From NCBI GenBank assembly GCA_016710015.1, contig JADJLR010000001.1:496001-560000 (forward strand): 64,000 nt of DNA, given 5' to 3'. Shown in pieces: positions 26,394 to 35,673 of the stretch. Origin of the DNA: Flavobacteriales bacterium. Lineage in GTDB: Bacteria > Bacteroidota > Bacteroidia > Flavobacteriales_F > PHOS-HE28. A program made the position numbers and the translations under genes. The notes below the pieces were generated by a model. The model was not told where the DNA came from, ran no database searches, and saw nothing but the letters and a program-made list of their open reading frames with translations. Positions within the stretch are counted from its first letter, which is position 1. Every line of letters begins with the position of its first letter.

Positions 26394-29300
26394 ATGCTGG
26401 ACCGCATCATCGCATTCTCCATCAAGCAGAAGCTCATCGTCGGGCTTCTGGTACTGGGCCTGATCGGCTGGGGCGCCTACAACGTGACCCAACTGCCGAT
26501 CGACGCCGTACCCGACATCACCAACAACCAGGTGCAGGTGATCACCGTGAGCCCCGCGCTGGGTGCGGGCGACATCGAGCGCCTGATCACCTTCCCCATC
26601 GAGCAGGCCACGCGCAATGTGCCGGGGATCATCGAACAGCGCAGCTTCAGCCGCTTCGGGCTCTCGCTCGTCACCATCGTGTTCGACGACGCAACCGACA
26701 TCTACTGGGCGCGCCAGCAGGTCACTGAGCGCCTCACCCAGCTCACCATACCCGAGGGCCTTGGGAAGCCGGAGCTCGGCCCGGTCTCGAGCGGCCTCGG
26801 CGAGATCTTCCAATACGTGGTGAAACCCAAGCCCGGCTACGAAGGCAAGTACGATGCCTCGGAGCTGCGGACCATCCAGGACTGGATCGTGCGGCGGCAG
26901 TTGATCGGCACCGAAGGCGTGGCCGATGTGAGCAGCTTCGGCGGCCAGCTGAAGCAGTACGAGATCGCCGTGGACCCCGAGCGATTGGGTGCCATGGGCA
27001 TCACCATCGCCGATGTGTTCACCGCCGTGGCCCGCAACAACGCCAACACCGGCGGGGCCTACATCGAGAAGGGCCCGGCCATGCTCTTCATCCGCACCGA
27101 GGGCCTCATCGCCGACATGGAGGCCATCCGCACCATCCAGGTGAAGGTGCTGCCGGACCACACGCCCGTGCTCTTGCATGACGTGGCGGAAGTACGCCTC
27201 GGCACGGCGACCCGGTACGGTGCCATGACCTACAACGACGAAGGCGAAGCGGCCGGTGCGGTGGTGATGATGCTGAAGGGCGCCAACTCCAGCGAGGTCA
27301 TCAAGAACGTGAAGGAGCGCATCGCCACGATCGAAAAGACATTACCCGAGGGTGTGACCATCGAGCCCTTCCTGGACCGCACCAAGATGGTGAACAACGC
27401 CATCCACACGGTGGAAACGAACCTCATGGAAGGTGCGCTGATCGTGGTGTTGATCCTGGTGTTCTTCCTGGCCAACCTGCGCGCGGGCCTGGTGGTGGCC
27501 TCCGTGATCCCGCTGGCCATGCTCTTCGCGGTGATCATGATGAACCTCTTCGGCGTGAGCGCCAACCTGATGAGCCTGGGCGCGCTGGACTTCGGCCTGA
27601 TCGTGGACGGCGCGGTGATCATCGTCGAGGCCGTGCTGCATCGGCTCCATGGCCAAGGTCATGGGCTGGGGACCGGACGGCTGGACCAGAAGCGCATGGA
27701 TGAAGTGGTGCGCGGATCCGCGAGCCGCATGATGAACTCCGCCATGTTCGGGCAGGTGATCATCCTCATCGTGTACCTGCCGATCCTCTCCCTGCAGGGC
27801 ATCGAGGGCAAGATGTTCAAGCCCATGGCACAGACCGTGGCCTTTGCCGTGCTGGGCGCAGCGATCCTCTCACTGACCTACGTGCCCATGATGAGCGCGA
27901 TGTTCCTCAGCAAGAAGCTCAACCCGCCCGCGACATGGACGGACCGCATGATGGAACGCCTCGGCAGGTCCTACCGCACCTGGTTGGACAAGGCCATCCT
28001 GAAACCCATGCGTCTGGTGGTCGCCGCGGTGGTGCTGCTCGTGGTGGCCGGCGGCATCATGGCGGCCATGGGCGGAGAGTTCATCCCCGAACTGGAGGAG
28101 GGCGACTTCGCGATCGACACGCGCCTGCTCACCGGAAGCTCCCTGACCAACACCGTGGAGACCTGCCAGAAGGCGGCCGGCATGCTGAAGGACCAGTATC
28201 CCGAAGTGGAGAAGGTGGTGGCCAAGATCGGCAGCGGCGAGATCCCCACCGACCCCATGCCCATCGAGGCCGCGGACATGATGGTGATCCTGAAACCCAA
28301 GAAGGAATGGACCAGTGCGAAGACCTTCGATGAACTGGCCGAGAAGATGGGCAGCACCCTGAGCGTGTTGCCCGGTGTCACCTTCGGATTCCAATACCCC
28401 GTGCAGATGCGCTTCAACGAACTGATGACCGGTGCTCGCCAGGACGTGGTGTGCAAAATCTACGGCGAGGACCTCGACACCCTGGCCACTTACGCCCACA
28501 AGCTGGGTGAACTGGTGAGCAGCGTGGAGGGTGCGAAGGACCTCTACGTGGAGGCCGTAGGTGGACTGCCGCAGATCGTGGTGACGCATCACCGCGCCGC
28601 GTTGGCACGCTATGGCCTCGATGTGGAAGCGGTGAACGATGTGGTCCGCACGGCCTTCGCGGGAAGCGTTGCGGGACAGGTCTTCGAGGGTGAACGACGT
28701 TTCGACCTAGTGGTGCGGGCGCGCTCACATAGCCGGTCGGATCTCAGCGACGTGCAACGCCTGCTGGTGCCCACGCCCATGGGTAAGCCCGTGCCCCTCT
28801 CCCTGCTCGCCGACGTGCGGATCGAGGACGGTCCCAACCAGGTGCAGCGCGAGGATGCGAAACGCCGGATCACCGTGGGCTTCAACGTCCGCGGTCGTGA
28901 TGTGCAGAGCATCGTGGAGGAACTGCAGGGCAAGGTGGATGCGCAACTGGACCTGCCCGTTGGGTACTACACCACGTATGGCGGGGCCTTCGAGAACCTC
29001 GTGGAGGCCAAGAAGCGCCTGGTGGTGGTGGTGCCGCTGGCCCTGCTGCTGATCCTGCTGCTGCTCTACTTCGCGTTCGGTTCCCTGAAGCTGAGCCTGC
29101 TGGTGTTCAGCGCGGTACCGTTATCCGCGATCGGAGGCGTGTTCGCCTTGGCAGGAAGGGGCATGCCCTTCAGCATCTCGGCGGGTGTGGGCTTCATCGC
29201 CTTGTTCGGTGTGGCGGTGCTCAACGGCATCGTGCTGATCAGCGAATTCGAGCACCTGATGAAGGAAGGCATGCTGGACATCAAAGAGCGGATCCGGACC

Positions 29301-30785
29301 GGAACGGCCAACCGCCTTCGCCCCGTGCTGATGACCGCCAGCGTGGCCTCGCTCGGCTTCCTGCCCATGGCCTTGAGCAACGGTGCGGGCGCGGAGGTGC
29401 AACGCCCGTTGGCCACGGTGGTCATCGGCGGCCTCATCACCGCGACCTTCCTCACCCTCTTCGTGCTGCCCTCGCTCTATATGCTGGCCTTCCGCAAGGT
29501 GAAGAACGGCGGGACGAAAGGCCCGAAGACCGCAGTGGCCATGATCCTGCTCGCCTTGCTCGGTGTCCCGCTGGCCACGCACGCTCAAACGACCGTACTG
29601 CCCATCACCCTTGAACAGGCGGTGGATAGTGCCCTGCGGAACAACCTCTACCTGAAGGGCGCCGCATTGCGCAGCGAGGCGGAGGAAGCGCTCATCGGCA
29701 GTGGATGGGACCTGCCGCAGACCAACATCGACTTCGAGTACGGACAGGTCAACACCAACGCGAACGACGACCGCATCAGCCTTTCACAGAGCCTGTCCTT
29801 TCCCACGGTCTATGCGCAACGGCGGAAGATGCTGAAGCACAACGCGGCCTGCGTCCGTTGGGAGCAAGCGCTACGTCAGCGCGAAGTGCGCACACAGGTG
29901 AAACAGAGCTACCACGAGGTGCTCGTGCTCCGCGAACAGTTGCGCTTGCTCCAGGAGGCCGACAGCATTTACACGCTGGCCGTCTCCGGCGAGGAGCAGC
30001 GCTTCGACCTGGGCTCCAGCAACGTGCTGCAACGCGCCACTGCCCGTACACAAGCGATGCTGATGCGCGCCCGCGTGCAACAGGTGAAGGCCGATCTGGA
30101 ACAGTCCCGCACAAGGCTCGCGCAGTTGGTGAATCTGTCCACCGTGCCGAACGCCCCACCGGTGATCCTCGAACCCCAGCCCATTCCGCTCAAGCAGGTC
30201 ACACCGGTGATGCCCGGCGACTCGGCCGTTCAGCTGCACCCCGTGATCCGCGCCGCGAACGAGCAGATGGCCGCCGCCGATGCCCGTTGGCACATGGAAC
30301 GCTCCACCCTGCTGCCCAACCTCACGCTCGGGGTGTCCTCGATGACGTTGTACCAGTCGCCGTCCGTGCCCGATGGCTCGGTGATCTACGGGCGCGATGA
30401 TCGGTTCACCATGGTGCGTGCCGGCATCGGTGTGCCCTTGTTCTTCAGCGCACAGTCCGCACGCAACAAGGCCGCGCGCATCGACACCGAACGCGCCACC
30501 AACGAGACCGCGGCACTGACGCAGGAGGTCCGCACGCAATTGCAACAGGCGCAACAGCGCTACACCGCCCAACTGGCCCGCGTGGAAGCCTTCGAGCAAG
30601 GCGCCACGCAGGAAGCCGAACAGCTGCGCCGGTCGGCGGAGGAGGCCTACCTCAACGGCCAGATCGACCGGCTTGAATGGAGTTTGCTCACCGGCCAGTC
30701 CATCACCCTTTCCATGGAATACCTCGATGCGCTCCGGGCCCTCGGTCGCGCCAGCATCGAGTTCAACGCCTTCAACGATTTCTAA
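26394..30785 (+). CDS. heavy-metal efflux RND pump fused to a TolC/CusC-type outer-membrane factor
   Basis: A 1463-residue fusion. Residues 1 to about 1045 are a CzcA/CusA-type RND pump: opening MLDRIIAFSIKQKLIVGLLV, PIDAVPDITNNQVQ, and the TM4 proton-relay motif LGALDFGLIVDGAVIIVEAV diagnostic of the heavy-metal branch. Then MILLALLGVPLATHAQ (1050-1065) looks like a signal peptide with an AxA-type cleavage site, after which an outer-membrane efflux protein starts (LPITLEQAVDSALRNN) with its two coiled-coil repeats. The family expels mono- or divalent metals across both membranes. I start at 26394, where the pump family begins. The gene is visibly more GC-rich in third positions than its neighbours, a sign of transfer. 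Such CusA-CusC fusions occur in other Bacteroidota. Confidence 0.92.
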   Translation: MLDRIIAFSIKQKLIVGLLVLGLIGWGAYNVTQLPIDAVPDITNNQVQVITVSPALGAGDIERLITFPIEQATRNVPGIIEQRSFSRFGLSLVTIVFDDATDIYWARQQVTERLTQLTIPEGLGKPELGPVSSGLGEIFQYVVKPKPGYEGKYDASELRTIQDWIVRRQLIGTEGVADVSSFGGQLKQYEIAVDPERLGAMGITIADVFTAVARNNANTGGAYIEKGPAMLFIRTEGLIADMEAIRTIQVKVLPDHTPVLLHDVAEVRLGTATRYGAMTYNDEGEAAGAVVMMLKGANSSEVIKNVKERIATIEKTLPEGVTIEPFLDRTKMVNNAIHTVETNLMEGALIVVLILVFFLANLRAGLVVASVIPLAMLFAVIMMNLFGVSANLMSLGALDFGLIVDGAVIIVEAVLHRLHGQGHGLGTGRLDQKRMDEVVRGSASRMMNSAMFGQVIILIVYLPILSLQGIEGKMFKPMAQTVAFAVLGAAILSLTYVPMMSAMFLSKKLNPPATWTDRMMERLGRSYRTWLDKAILKPMRLVVAAVVLLVVAGGIMAAMGGEFIPELEEGDFAIDTRLLTGSSLTNTVETCQKAAGMLKDQYPEVEKVVAKIGSGEIPTDPMPIEAADMMVILKPKKEWTSAKTFDELAEKMGSTLSVLPGVTFGFQYPVQMRFNELMTGARQDVVCKIYGEDLDTLATYAHKLGELVSSVEGAKDLYVEAVGGLPQIVVTHHRAALARYGLDVEAVNDVVRTAFAGSVAGQVFEGERRFDLVVRARSHSRSDLSDVQRLLVPTPMGKPVPLSLLADVRIEDGPNQVQREDAKRRITVGFNVRGRDVQSIVEELQGKVDAQLDLPVGYYTTYGGAFENLVEAKKRLVVVVPLALLLILLLLYFAFGSLKLSLLVFSAVPLSAIGGVFALAGRGMPFSISAGVGFIALFGVAVLNGIVLISEFEHLMKEGMLDIKERIRTGTANRLRPVLMTASVASLGFLPMALSNGAGAEVQRPLATVVIGGLITATFLTLFVLPSLYMLAFRKVKNGGTKGPKTAVAMILLALLGVPLATHAQTTVLPITLEQAVDSALRNNLYLKGAALRSEAEEALIGSGWDLPQTNIDFEYGQVNTNANDDRISLSQSLSFPTVYAQRRKMLKHNAACVRWEQALRQREVRTQVKQSYHEVLVLREQLRLLQEADSIYTLAVSGEEQRFDLGSSNVLQRATARTQAMLMRARVQQVKADLEQSRTRLAQLVNLSTVPNAPPVILEPQPIPLKQVTPVMPGDSAVQLHPVIRAANEQMAAADARWHMERSTLLPNLTLGVSSMTLYQSPSVPDGSVIYGRDDRFTMVRAGIGVPLFFSAQSARNKAARIDTERATNETAALTQEVRTQLQQAQQRYTAQLARVEAFEQGATQEAEQLRRSAEEAYLNGQIDRLEWSLLTGQSITLSMEYLDALRALGRASIEFNAFNDF

Positions 30786-30798
30786 CATCCCGCAGATC

Positions 30799-32001
30799 AT
30801 GCGTCAACACATTTTCTTTCAAAACGGTCGAACCATCCTGAGCGCAGTCGAAGGGGCATCGATGCTACAGGTACCGTTGATCGGCACCATCGCCATTCTG
30901 ATGACGTTCTCGGCCTGCACAACGGTCGAATCACCAGCCGACACCGCAACATCCGCATCCTCCGGAACAACCGTTATGCTCAGCGCAGATCAACTGGAGA
31001 ACGCGGGCATTCTCACCGGCCAGGCCGAAAGGCGATCGCTGGGCTTGCTGATACCGGTACAAGGCGTTGTTGAGGTGCCGCCGCAGAACCTCGTCAGCAT
31101 CAGTGCGCCGCTGGGTGGTTACCTGCGCTCATCCGACCTGCTGCCCGGCATGGAGATCCAGAAAGGGCAAACACTGGCCATCATGGAAGACCCACGCTTC
31201 ATCCAATTACAACAGGACTATCTAGTGGCCGAGGGCAAAGTGACCATGCTCACACAGGACTTCGAACGCCAGAAGGCCCTTAACGCGAGCAAGACCACGA
31301 GCGACAAGGTGTACCAAGAAGCGGCTACCGAACTCAACACGCAAAAGGTCACGTTGCGTTCACTAGCGGAACAACTGCGGTTGATCGGTGTGGATCCAAG
31401 CACGCTGACCGCCGAGACCATCTCGCGCAGCGTGGCGCTTCGTTCACCGATCCATGGTTGGGTATCGAATGTGTACATGAACATGGGTCGTTATGTCCAA
31501 CCCACCGATGTACTGTTCGAACTGGTGGATCCCAAGGACATCCACTTGGCACTGACCGTCTTTGAGAAAGACCTGCCGAATGTACATGTAGGCCAGGAAG
31601 TGCATGCGCGCCCAACCGCCCATCCACAGGACGAATACGAAGCCGAAGTGATCCTAGTGGGCCGTAGCTTGGATGCCGACCGCAGCGCTATCGTCCATTG
31701 CCACTTCACCAAGGCCCCGAATGACCTCGTGCCCGGCATGGCCATGAGCGCCTCGTTGGAAAGTCGCACCGATACCGTTTGGTGCGTACCTGAAGAAGCC
31801 GTCGTCCGCAGCGGCAATGGCCAAGCCGTGTTCATTGCGAATGTGGACGGCAGCTATACCATGGTGCCCCTGACCACCGGAGCCAACGAGTACGGTTACA
31901 TCGAACTGGTGGAACCTTCCACCGAACTGCGCGAACGGCCGTTGGTATTGAAGGGCGCATACAGCCTGCTATCATCACTAAAGAACAGCGGAGAGGAATG
32001 A
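30799..32001 (+). CDS. efflux RND periplasmic adaptor, CusB/CzcB type, probable lipoprotein
   Basis: A 400-residue membrane-fusion protein linking the pump to the outer-membrane channel. Barrel-sandwich/lipoyl halves are visible (LVSISAPLGGYLRSSDLLPG and ALRSPIHGWVSNVYMNMGRY) around a coiled coil (about 120-190), then a beta barrel (IHLALTVFEKDLPNVHVGQE). A lipobox LMTFSAC gives a lipidated cysteine. Start is uncertain: ATG at 30799 adds 21 residues that partly translate a repeat word CTGAGCGCAGTCGAAGGG; ATG at 30862 (MLQVPLIGTIAILMTFSAC) gives a tidy lipoprotein signal. Follows the pump gene by 13 nt, so co-transcribed. Confidence 0.88.
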   Translation: MRQHIFFQNGRTILSAVEGASMLQVPLIGTIAILMTFSACTTVESPADTATSASSGTTVMLSADQLENAGILTGQAERRSLGLLIPVQGVVEVPPQNLVSISAPLGGYLRSSDLLPGMEIQKGQTLAIMEDPRFIQLQQDYLVAEGKVTMLTQDFERQKALNASKTTSDKVYQEAATELNTQKVTLRSLAEQLRLIGVDPSTLTAETISRSVALRSPIHGWVSNVYMNMGRYVQPTDVLFELVDPKDIHLALTVFEKDLPNVHVGQEVHARPTAHPQDEYEAEVILVGRSLDADRSAIVHCHFTKAPNDLVPGMAMSASLESRTDTVWCVPEEAVVRSGNGQAVFIANVDGSYTMVPLTTGANEYGYIELVEPSTELRERPLVLKGAYSLLSSLKNSGEE

Positions 32002-32048
32002 TCCGCACAAAACAAGATCGACCAAAGAATAGACCATTCAAAACACCC

Positions 32049-32513
32049 ATGGACATGAAAAAGCGGATCCTGCTCATCCTCATTGCCGTCGCCGTGGTGG
32101 CCCAATTCATACAACCGAACCGCACCGCGCCGACAACAGACCCGACCAACGACATGCTGTTCATGACCCAGGCACCGGACGAGATCAAGACATTGGTGAC
32201 CGGGGCGTGCTATGACTGTCACAGCTACAGAACCGACTACCCGGTATGGGCATACATCACCCCGATGAACTTCATCATCCAGGACCACATCAACGAAGGC
32301 AGGGAAGTGTTGAACTTCTCACGTTGGAACGAACCGTCCAGTAGGGATGAAGCCCACGAATGTGGCGAGGAGATCGAAGAAGGCGAAATGCCGCCGAACA
32401 ACTACGCCATCATGCATGGGCACGCGCAATTGAACGCGAGCCAGAGATCATCACTGGTGGCCTGGTTCAACTCGAACATGACCAAGAAGAAGGGGAAGTC
32501 CGATCGGGACTAG
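32049..32513 (+). CDS. haem-binding domain protein (periplasmic cytochrome-like)
   Basis: A 154-residue protein with an N-terminal membrane/signal segment (MKKRILLILIAVAVVAQFIQ) and a CxxCH haem c attachment motif C54-Y-D-C57-H58 in GACYDCHSYRTDYPVWAYIT, then INEGREVLNFSRW and GEMPPNNYAIMHGHAQLNAS, all typical of the Haem_bd family. Likely a periplasmic c-type haem protein. The ATG at 31998, overlapping the adaptor stop as ATGA, would add 17 residues before the signal; I prefer 32049. Its association with metal-efflux genes is frequent, function unknown. Confidence 0.82.
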   Translation: MDMKKRILLILIAVAVVAQFIQPNRTAPTTDPTNDMLFMTQAPDEIKTLVTGACYDCHSYRTDYPVWAYITPMNFIIQDHINEGREVLNFSRWNEPSSRDEAHECGEEIEEGEMPPNNYAIMHGHAQLNASQRSSLVAWFNSNMTKKKGKSDRD

Positions 32514-32612
32514 GGTAACGGGTTGTTCCATGTGAGTGCCCTTGACCGGATCCACTTCTATTTTCAATACTAATTGGAAGTTCCATCCGTATTGCATTCC
32601 ATTCGTGCCAAC

Positions 32613-33113
32613 ATGGAACTCCACTAAGCCAAAGAGAAGTTCGCACAGACTTGGGGCACATTCGCCACCCATTGAGGCATCAACCGGAGCATGGCCCAGG
32701 TCCACGCCTTGTTGCTGATCAGCGCTGAGCCCTTGAGCACCGAGGATGTGATGGAGCAGTTGAACATCAGCCGCGGGAATGCGAACATGAACCTGCGTGC
32801 CCTGATCGATTGGCAACTGGTGGACAAGGTGCTGAAGGCCGGGGAGCGCCGCGAGTTCTTCCAAGCTGAGAAGGACGTGAGGAAGATCGCCACGCACATC
32901 ACACGTGAGCGGAAACGGCGTGAGCTGGAACCGATGGTGAAACTGTTGGCCGAGCTGAAGACCACGCAAGGAACGACCAAGGATGCCAAGGCCTTCCACC
33001 AGATCTCCACCGGTCTGCACGACCTCACGAGCGGATCGATGCCGTGTTGGATCGCAGCACCCGCCGCGATGTATAATGGTTCTTGAAAACCGCTACCACC
33101 CTGCTCCGATGAA
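32613..33113 (+). pseudogene. GbsR/MarR-family transcriptional regulator, inactivated
   Basis: Allowing lesions, the translation runs MELH*AKEKFAQTWGTFATH then *GINRSMAQVHALLLISAEPL, STEDVMEQLNISRGNANMNL (the winged HTH), through FHQISTGLHDL and finally VLDRSTRRDV*WFLKTATTL. Lesions: TAA after codon 4, TGA in place of a conserved Trp (THWGINRS), a frameshift near 33030, and a TAA near the end. An intact piece of 131 residues from ATG 32691 keeps the HTH but lacks the first helix and the true C-terminus. Regulators of this family often sit next to efflux genes; here it precedes the ABC export operon. Several independent nonsense changes argue for a true pseudogene. Confidence 0.75.
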
Positions 33114-33701
33114 GCTCTCTTTCTGAACAAAAGTTCCTTTTGTTCCTTGGATCCAATCAAGATGAACACTGCGACCCTCCCCCGCCACGGGCACAAGGGC
33201 TACCGATACGAAGGTGACGGCACACTAGCATACGAGCGCTACACGAATAAACTGTGGAGCCCAACAGGTCATTTGCACTTCGGGTACTGACGTTGGCCCA
33301 GCTCCCCTCTGGATCGTGGCGCGATGCTGGATGATCTGATCCATCAGGTAGTCCGAATGATGGAACTACGCGAGGGATCGCGGCACGGATGTACTTCGAG
33401 GAGCCTGCCGATGCATCGGCCACACTCGTGGAATGTGTATTGGAGCACTGTCGCCGTGAACCCGCCAGGCAACATCGCTACCGCCTGCACATGCCGGATC
33501 CAATGTGAACGAATACCTGTTGCGATACGGTAGGCTGGCAGAGGTTACCGTGAGCCGCAAGTACGCCAGCTTGCTATTCCGGCGATCATTGCCTCATACG
33601 TACGCACGGAACCTGCCCGCCCATCGGGCTTTGGGTCGCCACCGTTCCTACACGGCCCGAACCGTTCGTGTATGAGGCTCTCAGGCACCATCCAAGCCCG
33701 A
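33114..33701. other. 588-bp spacer with coding remnants
   Basis: No intact gene. A 42-codon open piece starts at 33162 (MNTATLPRHGHKGYRYEGDG) and another in a different frame reads RMYFEEPADASATLVECVLE then HCRREPARQHRY (about 33388-33508). Together they look like pieces of one decayed protein that I cannot identify. Confidence 0.35.
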
Positions 33702-33709
33702 TACCTTCG
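33702..33709 (+). promoter_or_regulatory. -7-like box TACCTTCG before the ABC export operon
   Basis: One change from TAnnTTTG; 7 nt before the ATG at 33717. Confidence 0.35.
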
Positions 33710-33716
33710 CGCATCC

Positions 33717-34439
33717 ATGATCCAACTGACCGATATCCGCAAGGCCTACCGAACGGGCAACAACCTGTTGCAGGTGCTCAAGGGCATCGATCTGCACATC
33801 GGGAAGGGCGAGCTCGTGAGCATCATGGGTTCGTCCGGATCGGGCAAAAGCACCTTGCTGAACATCATCGGTATTCTCGATACGTACGACAACGGGGAGT
33901 ACCTCTTGGATGGCCTGTTGATCAGAGGCCAAAGCGAGACGGAGAACGCCGCCCTGCGCAGCAAATACATCGGCTTCATCTTCCAGAGCTTCAATCTGAT
34001 CAGCTTCAAGAATGCCATGGAGAATGTGGCCTTGCCCTTGTACTACCAAGGTGTGAAGCGGAAGAAGCGGAACGAGATGGCCTTGGAGATGTTGGCCAAC
34101 GTGGGTCTGAAAGAGTGGGCGCACCACATGCCGAATGAGCTGAGCGGTGGACAGAAGCAACGCGTTGCTATCGCCAGAGCGCTCGTCAGCGAACCGAAGA
34201 TCATCCTTGCAGATGAACCGACCGGGGCCTTGGACAGCACCACCAGCAAGGAGGTGATGGCGCTGTTGACCAAGGTGAACAAGGAGCATGGCCTAACGGT
34301 CGTGATCGTGACGCACGAACGGGAGGTCGCGGCCGCCACGAACAGGGTGATCCTTCTACGTGATGGCCTGATCGAGAACGCCCACCTGGCCCCTTCTTCG
34401 TTGTTGGAAACCGAAGACCATACCCGCGATGTTCGATAG
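33717..34439 (+). CDS. ABC transporter ATP-binding protein, MacB/LolD type
   Basis: A 240-residue ATPase: Walker A GSSGSGKSTLLNIIG, Q-loop FIFQSFNLI, signature LSGGQKQRVAIARALV, Walker B IILADEPTGALD, H-loop VIVTHE. The LDxYDxGEYLLDG insertion and short length place it with the MacB/LolD/FtsE branch that works with FtsX-like permeases. It powers the two permeases that follow. Its 3' end overlaps the first permease by 11 nt. Start at 33717 (MIQLTDIRKAYRTG) fits the family; the upstream frame start at 33672 does not. Confidence 0.93.
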   Translation: MIQLTDIRKAYRTGNNLLQVLKGIDLHIGKGELVSIMGSSGSGKSTLLNIIGILDTYDNGEYLLDGLLIRGQSETENAALRSKYIGFIFQSFNLISFKNAMENVALPLYYQGVKRKKRNEMALEMLANVGLKEWAHHMPNELSGGQKQRVAIARALVSEPKIILADEPTGALDSTTSKEVMALLTKVNKEHGLTVVIVTHEREVAAATNRVILLRDGLIENAHLAPSSLLETEDHTRDVR

Positions 34440-35673
34440 GGAACAATGGGGCGAGGTCTTCGAGAGCATCGGCAAGAACAAGCTGAGGGCCGTGCTCACG
34501 GGGTTTGCCGTGTTCTGGGGGATCTTCATGCTCATCATCCTTCTGGGCGCTGGCAGTGGCCTGCGCAACGGCTTCGAGTACAATTTCAAGAACACGGCCA
34601 AGAACAGCATCACCCTGTTCGGTGGCGAGACGAGCAAGCCATGGAACGGATTGCCCGCGAACCGCTCGATCCAATTGGACGAGGACGACATTGATGCACT
34701 TCGGAACGCGATCCCCGGATTGGAGCACATTCGCGGCCGATACCGGGTATGGCGCGGGCAGAGCCAATTGCAGCATGGCAAGAACTACGGGAGCTACAGC
34801 ATCCGCGGGTTGGGTCCCGAGAGTCTGCCGTTGGAGAACCAGATCGTGCTGCGCGGACGGTTCATCAACGAGGTGGACGAGCAGAGCAACCGCAAAGTGA
34901 TCGTGATCGCCGAGGATTGCAGCAAGGAATTGTTCAAGGATGAGGACCCCTTGGATCAGTGGATCAACGTGAACGGCGTGCCTTTTCTGTGCGTGGGCTT
35001 GTACGAGTTCGAATCGGGTGGGCACAACACCATGGAACGCAGTCCGGTGTTCATTCCCTTGAACGCCGCGCAAAAGGTCTTCAATGCCAAGCGCGATGTG
35101 GACGACATCATGTTCAGCTTTTCCGATGCGACCATCGTGGGTTCCCAAATGGCCGAGACGCGTGCGGTACACACCATAGCACGACGGCACAACTTCGACC
35201 CCACGGACGATAGGGCCTTGTGGGTGAACAACAACGTGGAGAACAGCAGCATGCTCGGCAACATCTTCACAGGGATCAACGCATTTCTGTGGTTCGTCGG
35301 TATCGGCAGTTTGATCGCCGGGATCGTAGGTATCAGCAACATCATGATCATCGTGGTGCAGGACCGCACCAAGGAGATCGGGATCAGGAAGGCGCTCGGT
35401 GCCACGCCAAGGAACGTGATCGGCCAGGTCATGCTCGAAGCCGTCTTCGTGACCGCCATGGCCGGTTGGGCGGGTCTCATACTCGGTGTGTTCCTGATGG
35501 AAGGGATCGCCAGTGCCGTGCCCGGAAGTGAGTTCTTCCGTGATCCATCCATCCAGCTCGACGTGGCCTTGTGGGCGCTCTTCGCATTGATCATCGCCGG
35601 TGGACTAGCGGGCTTGATACCGGCCCGAAAAGCTGCAGCTATACGTCCTATTGAAGCACTTCGCGACGAATGA
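34429..35673 (+). CDS. ABC transporter permease, MacB/FtsX type
   Basis: A 414-residue permease with the MacB topology: TM1 near residues 20-42 (VLTGFAVFWGIFMLIILLGA), a large periplasmic MacB-core domain (about 45-285), and three C-terminal helices (FLWFVGIGSLIAGIVGISNI; VMLEAVFVTAMAGWAGLILG; LWALFALIIAGGLAGLIPAR) of the FtsX domain with the DRTKEIGIRKALGATPRNVI motif. Exporters of this class extrude peptides, lipoproteins or drugs using an adaptor. It begins 11 nt inside the ATPase gene. Its last 20 codons are the source of part of the tandem repeat that follows. Confidence 0.92.
   Translation: MFDREQWGEVFESIGKNKLRAVLTGFAVFWGIFMLIILLGAGSGLRNGFEYNFKNTAKNSITLFGGETSKPWNGLPANRSIQLDEDDIDALRNAIPGLEHIRGRYRVWRGQSQLQHGKNYGSYSIRGLGPESLPLENQIVLRGRFINEVDEQSNRKVIVIAEDCSKELFKDEDPLDQWINVNGVPFLCVGLYEFESGGHNTMERSPVFIPLNAAQKVFNAKRDVDDIMFSFSDATIVGSQMAETRAVHTIARRHNFDPTDDRALWVNNNVENSSMLGNIFTGINAFLWFVGIGSLIAGIVGISNIMIIVVQDRTKEIGIRKALGATPRNVIGQVMLEAVFVTAMAGWAGLILGVFLMEGIASAVPGSEFFRDPSIQLDVALWALFALIIAGGLAGLIPARKAAAIRPIEALRDE

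Noticed and set aside
26339..26728. Separate plus-strand gene overlapping the start of the metal pump
   Set aside because: Alternative frame of the pump gene with Arg/His-rich translation; no independent evidence.
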